Assembly (NCBI GenBank): GCA_029582155.1
Contig: CM055894.1
Span: 31,711,707-31,775,706, forward strand
Length of the DNA stretch: 64,000 nucleotides
Source of the DNA: Panopea generosa
Taxonomy: Eukaryota; Mollusca; Bivalvia; Adapedonta; Hiatellidae
Reading direction: 5' to 3'
The notes beneath the pieces are model-generated. The model ran no database searches. It worked only from the letters and a program-made list of their open reading frames with translations, and was not told the DNA's origin. Both the position numbers and the translations under genes were made by a program. Positions 49,442 to 61,800 of the stretch are shown here, one piece after another (position 1 is the stretch's first letter; every line of letters begins with the position of its first letter).

Positions 49442-52400
49442 AAGTCTTTTTAGTTCAAACAATTTTTTATTCACAATAAACATGCTAGTCATACATTCAA
49501 TATACACATTAAAGTACAAGTGAAATAGATCCAGAAGATAGCTATAATAGCTTCCGGGGGAGGTGGGTGGGGGCACTTGGTCTGAAAATGGGTACACATG
49601 TGACATGTAAACTTCAATACATAGGCACAAATTCAACTTTGCAGCCTCAAATATGGTGGTCAAAACTTTACATTCAAGCGAATTATAGGGGTCGAAAAAG
49701 CTCTACATTCAAACAAATTATATAGGGGTGAAAACTCTACATTTATTGTAGATAATACTTTGTCTACACAATATCATAATCTCTTTCCTAGGCTGGAGTG
49801 TCTAGGCAGGAGGAGATTGAACCTCGAATTAAACAAGGGGTCGAAAGTCTACAATTATGTATCCTGAAAGGAGTGTCAAAACAGCAGCACATGTGTACAT
49901 GTATTAACAAGATATAGGAAGCGACCCCCACTCCCGGAGTAGCTTATATATGTGTCCTCTTCGTCTCACACAACTATTACATTTCCCATATGGCTCCATT
50001 GTAACATTTATATCTGTATTATAATCTGCAGCATTTGTCTGGGCTCAACGTATTCACTGGTTCGAGTTCTTCAATTATAAAAGTTTAATTCATGTTCGAC
50101 ATCCAAAACGTAGAGCAGTTTAAAAGTATAACAAATATATTTCATGGTGCGTTTTCATTGGTTCGCTAGTATATAAAGTACACTTTAACTTACACCCTTG
50201 CGAATGTTTAACATGCAAACATTTCAAATTGAAAATAAAATTGAAATGTAAAATCCGAAAATTTATGATGGTTTATATTAAATAATATTATGTCGTCGGA
50301 TTTCTTAAATACGGAGCATTTTCGAGCAAAAGGTATGAATATAAATGGAGGTAAAAATAACATATATAGGAATTAGACCAGGAACCAGTGGGTCAAAATG
50401 GTAGTTCCATAGAAAATTGACAATGGTCGTTCAAGATGATGTGAGTGTGAAAATGCACTTCACAGGTACTATTGCAATGTGAACTAGTGTAGAGAATATA
50501 TTTTCCCAGAGAATGGTGCAAGATTGAGTTGACAGGTAGCTGTAATGCATAGATAGGACTATTTCTTAGACGGTAAGAATTTTGCATAATTTGGCTGTTT
50601 GACCCCTGTATGTCTACTTTCGATTTGAGCAAAATTGTAAAATTGGAAGCAGTTAATGTCCATGTTTTTAACTGGTTATGTGTTCTGCTTGAATGGAATA
50701 TGAATTCTGGAAATTTTCATGTAGTACAACTGTAAGTGTGACAGCCTGCAGTGCCAATAATACGGTTTATGTGAAATTAATGGTTGGCCAGCTTCATATA
50801 TTTTTACCCATTAGCGCATAGTTTGTTTAGGGACAAGGGAGACTACTACTATATCCCTTACGAAGTAGCTCCCGGAAGAGTTATCTATAATGTTAGTTTC
50901 AGCTCTTCCAGCTGAAATGGATAACACTTTTGAAACAAGCGAAACCTGTTTCTTAAAAAAACTCTCACAAGGGTTTCAATCTGATATCACCACATGCACT
51001 GGGATCCAAGACGGGGATGCGGAGGTGGTTAGGAGAGCATATTTGCAGAATATAGTATATATACATCTACTATTACGGTAACATGTAACATTGATGCAAG
51101 TACTGAACAATGTTATGTCAGTAGTCCTGAAAATCTATACTAAGAAACCCCGCTTTTAAGACCACGTTTACCTGGTTCCAAAAATAGTGTTGCTACAGGA
51201 GGTTTACTATATATTGTGTTGTGTTGCATTGTAATGATCACCATTAACAATTGGTGTTTTATTGTGTGATGTCACTTTTCAGCGTCAGATCAATTAAAAC
51301 CTGCCTTTCCCTTGCCTTGTCCTAGTCCACAGTCCCAGGATCACTCACCACTCACCGCCGTGGTAGTCCAGGTTAGTCCGAAAAAGCTTACTTTGTACTT
51401 GAAGAAGAAAGATGGTTTTATCTAAAATAACCAATAGATCCGATTTGTCATTTTATTGTTATGTGTTTTTTTTGTTTCTGTTTATGAGTGTTCGTGCTTA
51501 TTTTAGATGTGTAATGCAGTGATACGATTTGATTAATTGCCTTTCATATCGCGGTACTTTAGATAGCGAGTCGTTATGGATCTACTTTATCTCTTGATCA
51601 CCGCGGTATAGTTGTACAGGATGAACGAACTTGCAGTTTTACCAGACTGGTTTATTTATTCAAACTTCCATTTTATTACGCATCTGGTACTTGGGCAGCT
51701 CAGATTTTGGTTGACGGCTTTTTTTATTTCTTTATTGTTCTCTTTTTAATTTCAATGAATAGACGAAGTTCACATCACGCCTGCGTTCATTCCGCTATGC
51801 CTTTGCTAACTTTAATTTATATTTCTTGTCACTGACTCAAACTCAAATTAAAAAAAAAAAAAAAAGTGTATTTTATACTGTTTGTCTTACCTACCACGTG
51901 TTTAATAATATATAGATATAGATATGTAATATAAACATAACTAAACCACAAAGCCACACATGCCTCATAAACCGCCTTCCTTCTCGCTTTGTAGAGGTCC
52001 AAATATACAAAACATTTTTAAATCACCAGTTAGATACTATTGTTCTTCAACATGCTCAGAATAACACTGACTATGGAACTGATCACACTGTCTGGGTATT
52101 TATAATGTATTTCATGAACACGGGATTGCAGAAAATAAACGCACTCATTACGGTATAATTTCTTTTCTTTTTTTTGTCAAATTCAACTCTTACATTATAA
52201 GAGATTTACAAACTCTAAAGAATAAAGGTTACATTATTTATTTAAAACAGTTTGAGAACCTATAACTATGTACTCGTCAATTATATAAACTGAATTCAAT
52301 GCAGTTTTCAATATCGCACAAAGGGGATATAGTTATATATCGGTTTTTCTATAACACTCCATAAACATAAATTCGTTTTATTACCTTGCCGGTGTGTATA

Positions 52401-52835
52401 CGCCGATCGTTGTAAAATTGAATAGCTGAATTAATATTAAGTAAAATTAATCATGCTTGTTTTCTGAGTGCCTGGATTTATTTAAAGTGTTTAGCGAAGA
52501 AAAATCGAAGGGGTATTTTAGATAAAATCTAACGTTTAAAGGTAATTGTTTTATTCCAATATAACGAATTTGAATGGTGAAACAATTGATAATACGCTTC
52601 CTTCGGGTCGATCGTGTTTATAATGTCTTCATTATGTAAATCATTATATCTTACTATGTATTAAGATATTTTTTCAAGTTTATATGAAGATTTTTTTTTT
52701 CGATACCTAGATTTATACTCGTGTTGTCGTTTGTTGTTTTCGTTTATAAATGTGTTTGTGTGGACCATCACTTTGAACTACAAATTAAGTGTATGTAAAA
52801 TAATAAGTATTGGTTATTCGGGCGTAATAAATACA
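49442..52835. other. 3.4 kb of AT-rich intergenic DNA, no gene identified
   Basis: I looked for splice-flanked exons and known families and found none. The 63-codon frame at 50890-51081 begins after a purine-rich stretch and has non-repetitive, protein-like composition. It has no recognisable family and no clear splice sites, so I do not call it a gene. Homopolymer A and T tracts occur near 51850 and 52170. Confidence 0.5.
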
Positions 52836-52953
<118 letters not shown>

Positions 52954-53308
52954 TGACACATACAATGCATGACAACAATATGAAGCATGAACGATATAAC
53001 AACAATGTTATAGAAAATATTTAAACAATACGCCACTGTTGATAGGCCATGACATACAAACCAGTACCAAGGATAACACAAATAAGGAAGAGAAAGGTAC
53101 ACACATTGTCCACATACCAATGACGAAGGCTTATATCAGAACCATTATTAAGTATTAAGCTTATGGTTTCTTTGAGCAGTAAGATGAAACCTAAATCTTT
53201 TGCTCATCCACATAAATTAATTTAATAGAAAATGAAATAACGCCATGGAAATTGATGAGAAAAAAAACCAACTGAGGTGAAATATTTAGGTGAGCAGCTT
53301 TATGAATA

Positions 53309-54073
53309 TGGACCCAGAATTGTAAACCTTGATATGGATCCAGAACTGTAAACCTTCAAATGGATCCAGAACTTTAAACCTTCAAATGGATCCAGAACTG
53401 CCAACCTTCAAATGGATCCAGAACTGTAAACCTTCATATGGACCCAGAACTGTAAACCTTCATATGGATTCAGAACTGCAAACCTTGATATGGATCCAGA
53501 ATTGTAAACCTTCATATGGATCCAGAACTGTAAACCTTAATATGGACCCAGAACTGTAAACCTTGATATGGATCCAGAATTGTAAACCTTAATATGAATT
53601 CGGAACTGTAAACTTCCATATAGATCCAGAACTTCAAAACCTTGATATGGATCCAGAACTGTAAACCTTAATATGGATCCAAAACAGTAAACATTCATAT
53701 GGATCCAGAACTGTAAACCTTGATATGGATCCAGAACTGTAAACCTTAATGTGGATCCAGAAATGTAAACATTCATATGGATCCAGAACTGTAAACCTTG
53801 ATATGGATCCAGATATGGATCCAAAACAGTAAACATTAATATGGATCCCGAACTGTAAACCTTGATATGGATCCAGAACTGTAAACCTTAATATGGATCC
53901 AGAACTGTAAACCTTAATATGGATCCATAACTGTAAACATGCATATGGAATCCGAACTGTAAACCTTGATATGGATCCAGAACTGTAAACCTTGATATGG
54001 ATCCAGAACTGTAAACCTTGATATGGATCCAGAACTGTAAACCTTGATATGGATCCAGAACTGTTAACCTTGA
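53309..54073 (+). repeat. 26-bp minisatellite, about 29 units
   Basis: The unit is ATATGGATCCAGAACTGTAA then ACCTTG, with small variants (GGACCC, ACATTC). Each perfect copy has a GGATCC site. The array is very regular at its right end, where copies are almost identical. Confidence 0.95.
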
Positions 54074-55400
54074 TATTTACAAAATGTTATATACTGTCCT
54101 GGTTTATAATACTGGTCATTAATGGATATAATATAGTTTTGTTTCTTTGTGTTTTTTGGTTGCATGGACATGCACAGAGTACAATTGTTCTCTGAAATTT
54201 CCGTAATCCTGTTTTATATACGGTAGTTAAGCCCGCGGTTTACATGACAAAGAATGTCCGTTTATGTGGCCTGTGTTGTCATCTGGTTTTTAATCAATCT
54301 TATTCGTTTCTAAAAGCTTTCACTACTACCGAAATTATTTAATCTCCGCTGGCCAAATTACCTTCTTAATTTGACACATCATTGGCACATCCAGAGAATG
54401 GGATGTGCGTATGTGGGGGAGTGTGAGGGGGGCGGTCCCCTGCTGGGATCACTGAAATATTGCCAAATGACAGTTTTTTTGTTTGTTTTTTTATATTTTT
54501 TATTCAGCAGAAAATTCAAATGTTACAATCTTCGACCTGCCCTTTACATCAAGTGATCAAATATCATGGTTCCGCACATGTATGGACTATATAGCTTAAC
54601 ACGTTTAAGATTATAGATTACTTATTCAATTCTTTTGAGATCATTTACAATGACTGAGACTTATATAACACGTATATAACGACAAGTCTATTTATGCAGG
54701 TGTACTAATGCCACATACATGTCACATGTACCGCCCAGACTTAATATTTCGATTTGATTGTTATTAGGCCAGATTCTGAGTTTAATTCAACTATTATATG
54801 GGTGGTCGAATAAGAATAATTAGTAATTTCTTTTCAGACAAAACAGGTATATTTTTATATACTTTTTTTTCTCTAAATTTTAGCTGTTAAATCACCGTAA
54901 TGGTTTAATAGTGTAGTTTTGTAGTTTGTTTTTTTTTGTCATAGAAATCTGCAGTTTATTTTTTTGTGAAAGAAAATATTCACTTTAAAATTTCAAATAA
55001 TTTTTATTCTATTTAGAATACAGGTATAGTTCAGCTATGCCCGTTTCTTTCTCGGCAATTACTAAAATCAACTGACAGCGTGACACTAGCAATAGAATGA
55101 CAACACATGACATCTTAAAGTATACTATTTTGTCATAGAAGAAACATAATAAACGTGCGGAAAATGATGTCTTTAAAATATCCGAGTGGTTTAAGGCATT
55201 CATACAATTTTATATATAAATATTTGAAGTTTGGTACTTATACTGAAATGATAAAGAAACGCCGGGTTAATAATTTCAGAGCCATATTATAAAATTATTG
55301 TAAGCAATATTTACAGTTTTAGAGTATGTATATAAAAGCAATAAAATAAATGATATCATTTAATGACCGTACAGATGAAATGCCTTAACATACATTTTCA
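54074..55400. other. AT-rich intergenic DNA, nothing recognised
   Basis: There is no gene, tRNA or repeat family that I can identify. A G-rich stretch with GTGTGAGGGGGGCGG lies near 54420. Confidence 0.5.
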
Positions 55401-55697
55401 GTCTAGTGGTAGAGCGTCCGCCTCGCATGCGGAAAGTCGTGGGTTCGATTCATGACCGGGTCATACCAAAGACTTTATGAATAGTACTAGAAGCATTCAG
55501 AGAAAAGTTCTAGGTCTGGTCGGCCTGGTGTCAGTGTAATGTGATTGGGTGGGGTATCATAACATGTGTCTGCGGTATCATACGCCACTGTGACAGCCCT
55601 CAGAATACTGTCTCAAGTAGACACCGTGTCGATGTGACTGAAAAAAAATTGAAAGCGACCCTGAACACCATACAACAACAACAACAACAACAACTAA
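55401..55697 (+). mobile_element. SINE family B, second copy, 5'-truncated
   Basis: It matches 31253-31543 from GTCTAGTGGTAGAGCGTCCG through the body (TACTAGAAGC, GGTGGGGTATCATA-like, CTGTCTCAAGTAGACACCGT) to a (CAA)n tail. The first bases of the tRNA head are missing and no target duplication is obvious. Box B reads GGGTTCGATTCAT. Confidence 0.88.
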
Positions 55698-56695
55698 ACA
55701 TGTAGATATCGCTAACAATAGATCGGTTATGAGGCTCTGAAAGCCATCTCCTTCCAGTATGTATTCATCATGAATACCATCAGGTAAAACTTTATCACGA
55801 TTTCCGTATGTCCCTTTTAAAGATACGCTTAAATATAACGATCTAAACATTATACACCGATTTTTAATCTTGAGAGGATGTTTATCTCGGACTGATATAG
55901 AAATTTTATGATTAAAATATTGATTTATATATACTTAAACCTGCATTCAAAATATCTGATAGAACGACACATTCGACACTTTTATACACATCTACCTTCG
56001 TCTCCTTGTACGGATACATAAACATTTATTATCCCGTCATAAATATACTTACCTTTTTCATTTTGTCGATTTTTTAGAGTACGTTATTATTTGTTTCATA
56101 AAAAGCTAAAGTTGACTTAACACTTTGATAATTAGAACTCAACACGTAAGTGTATAAAGCTGTAGCGTTTTTTTCTCTCGGTGTCTGTGCAGAGAAAGAA
56201 AAGGGGGCAGGTATATATATGTGGTGCTAAACTTAAAGTTTAGCGCGCAGGTCAACATGCAGCTCTCCTGTATCCAATCACATTCAATCTTACACAAAAT
56301 GTAACACATATAACGAATATATATAGTGGACCACAGCAACAAGAATGATAACTATAACATAGACAATTAAAGATAATCGCAGTGAAATTTACACACGGCA
56401 GCATAATAGCATAGCGATTGAGAAAGATCATGTGTTAGATTATATTTAATATTTGATACAGTATTAACACTGTGATATTTTTAAGCTATATACTATATAA
56501 CTTCTGTGGTAAACCATGCAATAAACGAAGCCCACATATCGTTCCAGACAAATGGTATTATCTTTTGTAAAGTACAGGCAGGGACCTATACACACCTATG
56601 TTATTAAGTCACTGGTACAAGGAACATTTGCGATTTCAAAAATGATTTCTATATATGCGTATATATATTATGTATGTGTGTATGTATATGTGTGT
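55698..56695. other. AT-rich intergenic DNA, nothing recognised
   Basis: A short hairpin, CTAAACTTAAAGTTTAG, lies at about 56227. No gene is identifiable. Confidence 0.5.
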
Positions 56696-56842
<147 letters not shown>

Positions 56843-57886
56843 AACAGAAATATATAATTAAATCACGGGTGTGTGTAAGCATTTAAATTGTATGATATTA
56901 GACAGAGCACCTTTAACAACATTAAGAAAACGTTTACTCAAACCTATATAAATATTAAATACCTCGACACTGGGAAGTGCACTTAAGAATCTCTTTATAA
57001 CATTGACAAATAAGAGCGTGTATTGATCCACTACTGAACAGACGTGTGGTAAGGAAAGGAATACAAACTGTTCAGGCCTGTTAACCATATTACGTATGTT
57101 TATATGACGACGAACGGACGATACCACAGTACAAGGAAAAATTTAATGATTTTTTTTTAAGATATCGACCTCATCTTGGATTATTTAAAAGTGACAAATC
57201 AATCAAGGATTAAGGTTAAGTGTAAAGGTCTGTAAGAACGTAATGTAATAATTAAGCTTACATAGTTTGACTCCTTAATATATCATTCAAATGCACTGAA
57301 ATACTAAAGTATTTAGCTGTTACGTAATACATGCTGTGATCTAGATAATCACTATGTCTTTATGGTCTTTCACCATTCAATTTGTATGAATGTGGGCGCG
57401 AAGCTGAAAATTCATCTCGTTATTTTTTTTTTCGAATGTAACCAAAAATTTAATCTCTTTCGATCAGTTCGTGACTTTCATCCTTTGGACGAAATCAAAT
57501 TATTATTTTGGTAATCTGATATTTAATGAATACATATTTGTATACGTTCAAACATTTAGCAAAGCTAGTGGTCGTTTTCGACAATACATGCTACAACGTA
57601 ATTAAAAACGATTATGTCAACTGACATATATCATATGTACCTGACATCGGATCTGTACAAAATATATTCTCTTTAAAGTCTATCTCATTATCGCTTTGTG
57701 TTCGTCTTGATATTTTGTCTTCTCTTTTCACTAATCTATAAACTGTATGCTCTTTGTCTCTGAATTGTTATGCTCAAATTTATTTTATTTTGTTGGAAAT
57801 ATATATATTATTGTTAGGTGTAGGCTAATTATAGTGTAAAACAGAATTTATGGAAGGGTCGTAAACTCATGTTGATAGAACAATAA
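56843..57886. other. AT-rich intergenic DNA, nothing recognised
   Basis: There are no recognisable genes or repeats. The minus-strand frame at 56858-57127 has ordinary composition but no family resemblance or splice support. Confidence 0.5.
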
Positions 57887-58308
<422 letters not shown>

Positions 58309-58699
58309 CGTTAAAGGGTTATTTGTGAAAACATATATCTGTACAGAATGCCATTTTGGGGTTAATTCCCTTTTTTTTTTTTTCTTTTTTTTTTTTACCT
58401 TTTTAAACAATTTTCATTTCTTTTTTAGTGTCATTATGGTTAGATCTCAAGGTTTGTGACATTAGAGTTAGGAAACAATAGGTATTGTTTTATTAAAAAA
58501 AAAAGTTTTGTTAGAGATTAAAACGTAACCTCATAACGTTCCTTACGTCGGTTCGTCCGTCTGTCTGTCACACAACACAACAATCGAAGGCGTCGCAATT
58601 GCCGTTACATCAAACGATGTAAAATAGCAATATCTGAATGCCGCTCCACCATCGCATCAATACATTTTAATTTTTATATTTTTGTCATAGATTTTGCAG
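58309..58699. other. Region upstream of EXD1-like exon 1
   Basis: It contains T-rich tracts (58370-58400), a second short CTGTCTGT cluster near 58558, and an acceptor-like TTTTGCAG at its right end. It may be an intron behind a 5' UTR exon. I cannot identify a promoter. Confidence 0.5.
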
Positions 58700-58701
58700 T
58701 C

Positions 58702-58870
58702 ATGGACGTGTCAACGGATCGACAGTCAGATAAAGACAGACAGTCGCCAGCGACAGGGGAGTCCTCAAAACAGGTTGCTATAGCCAGCATACAAACAGAC
58801 GGTCGGTCATATTCAGAAAACAAAGTCCCAGCCACCCCGCCTGTCATCAGGTTACCATGCTGCCCAATGC
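58702..58870 (+). CDS. Exon 1 (coding part) of EXD1-like gene
   Basis: It encodes residues 1-56 plus one base. The segment is hydrophilic, rich in Ser, Asp, Gln and Arg, and ends in a Cys-Cys-Pro-Met stretch. A consensus donor GTAAGT follows at 58871. An acceptor-like pyrimidine tract and CAG end at 58699, two bases before the ATG, so the true first exon is probably a 5' UTR exon further upstream. No domain is recognised in this exon. The Met could be internal if more coding exons lie upstream. Confidence 0.75.
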
Positions 58871-61800
58871 GTAAGTACAAAAAGTGACCTCTTGTGTTAG
58901 TTTAAATGAATATTATAGCGCACACACGAGTTCATATGGTAACACACCGCACAAACCTGGCGGGGAAACAACTCGCATAACCGTTACGACTTAATACAGG
59001 TGATTTCAGATTTGTCTCCCTTGTGAGAAATGTTAAAATTAGTTCACATAACGTTTAAAAGAATTTAAAAAAACTGATGGAGTGTTAAACCTTAGTTCAG
59101 GAAGTAGTTACGTGTGAGCTGAACTTTGATAGTTAGGTCATAGCAGTTGTTGTAAAAATAAAATCTGCCGTGTATTAAAGCAATCAAAATCTGGTAACCT
59201 GATCTACTGAATAAATTGTAGTCTTCGACATATCTTTTACATACAAAAATGTATAGTCTTTGTTACTTCAATGTTTACTGACTAATATCTACATATACTG
59301 AAATACGCACAATCTCCCAGAAATACTAACGAATAATGACGGAATTGACCGAGTATGTCCGATTGGGTAATCATAACTCTAAATAATTCTTTACAGCTTA
59401 CAAAGGCATCGAACTGAAATCCATGTCAGCCGAAGCTGTCGAAATTGTCACTGATACAGACAGAAGTAAGCAACTGGTTGCTAGGTTGAAACTGGAACAT
59501 GTTATAGCTGTTGCTACAGAAGGCATCAACGTTGGAAAGGAAGGTCCATTGACAATGGTGCAGATTGGCACGTGTGCTGGCAATGTGGTTATATTTGACG
59601 TGTTGGTCAACAGAGAATTGTTTGATAAAGGAAGACTGAGAACCATTCTGGAGGACGACAAAATAATCAAGGTAATTTATTGCAAATAAAATATAACAGT
59701 CTCTATCTCGTCCTTGTTTTTTTGTGAGCCGAGTGAGTGTGCTTGCATATTTGTGTGATAAGTGCGTGGGAGTGGATATCGTATCCGTGTGTATTGTAAA
59801 CGCTCGTGCACGTACTGATTAAGAGGGGTGATTATCCGTTAGATTTAGTAGAATGTGGTTTAATTAAGGTTGGTGTTTTTATAAATAAAAATCTATAAAA
59901 CAACCACATTCGCCTCCCTCTTACACGTACACTATTTGCATTTCTATCGTTTTCAATATAAATCTTTATGTCAACTGTGTGTACCGTTACAGGTTATGCA
60001 CGACTGCAGTTTGGCCAGCGCAGCACTCAACTACCAGTACGCTGTCACACTAAGAAATGTCTTCGACACACAGGTAACTCCGTCCCCCTAATAATTACAT
60101 GCTAGTGAATTTCTATTTTTATGTTTTTTCAATGATTTATAAAAAAAATCCTCGGTAATGAATGAATGAATGAATAGGGTTTTATGGCGTACCAACACAT
60201 TATAGGTTATTCGACGCCAACAGGAAGGAAGATTCCAGGTTCACTCTACATGTACAAAAAAAACAAATTAACATAAAGATTTAAACAAAAATACACCAAC
60301 AAATGAATATGCAGAATGAACCTAGAACCTTGATACCTGCAGAAATGTAGAATTTCAGCAAATTCTATTTTCTCGGTAAATTATTAGTGATAATTTCATT
60401 GATTAAAATACTGAAATTATCGATGGTATTTACGCTATTTTTTATTCATAAAATAAAAATAAAATGTTGGTTTCAGTAAAGTATGAGCTATATTCCCTCG
60501 TGGACAGTATTATCTGCACACCCAATCGTGGCTTTGCCATCTGGTAGCACTTCAGTGTTCAATCAACGATATATAGTATGATACAATACTAAAACCAACA
60601 ATTGTTCCCCATGTCACAGTGCCATTTGCTGTTTGATAATATGTCCAGTTTCCCAATTTTAAACAAAATACGATTAGCAAGCCCGAGGTTTGAGCGTGAT
60701 TTAGATTAAGCAAAACTAGTTACTATAATTTTCATAAGTCTGTATCACATTTTTGTTTATACTGATTTCATTTTGCGAAGTATATGAACCAGAACCAGTA
60801 CTGAGTGTTGTTTTCGAGATGCCAATGGGTAGAACTGGGGATCAAACCCACGTCATCTACTATGAACTATCAACAATCTATCCACTACACTACCGCCTGT
60901 ACGTGACATTTTTAACACGATTAAGTTAAGAGATACAGGGCAGCGTTAATATTGATATTTCTCGTGTTCATGCATTTTACCAATTGTTACAAAAACATTA
61001 TAGTATATGCATAATTAAAATGTTAAGCATTTTTATTTTAAATTACATGAAATAAATTTATAGTTTTAGATGATTAGACTGAAAAAAGTCTGCTTGTTAA
61101 CATGTTGATTTTTGCTTAAAAAATAATTTGTATATTCTAATTATTATAAAGTATACTTACTTGTGTATTAACATCATACATGTACATTCTCCGTAACAAG
61201 AAAACATGACTGTATTTCCGATGTTTGATTTTCCACAATTTTTTTATGTATGGATTTGATTAAATGTAACCTTATAAATAATACCAATTGATTATCATGT
61301 ATCTGGTTCTTCTTTGTTTAACTCAGTCCGAGGTCTTCCTCCACCAGTAACACTGGATATGCCATATATAACCTGACTCAGTCTGAGGTCTTCCTCCACC
61401 AGTAAAACTGGATATGCCATATATAACCTGACTCAGTCTGAGGTCTTCCTCCACCAGTAACACTGGATATGCCATATATAACCTGACTCAGTCTGAGGTA
61501 TTCCTCCACCAGTAAAACTGGATATGCCATATATAACCTGACTCAGTCTGAGGTCTTCCTCCACCAGTAACACTGGATATGCCATATATAACCTGACTCA
61601 GTCTGAGGTCTTCCTCCACCAGTAACACTGGAAATGCCATATATAACCTGACTCAGTCTGAGGTCTTCCTCCAGCAGTAACACTAGATATGTAATATATA
61701 ACCTGACTCAGTCTGAGGTCTTCCTCCACCTGTAACACTGGATATGCCATATATAACCTGAAATGTATTGAAATGACGATAAACCCATTGTTTCAACCAA

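Noticed and set aside
50890-51081. 63-codon frame with protein-like composition
   Set aside because: It has no recognisable family, no convincing splice sites and no repeated conservation within the window. It is left as unassigned.
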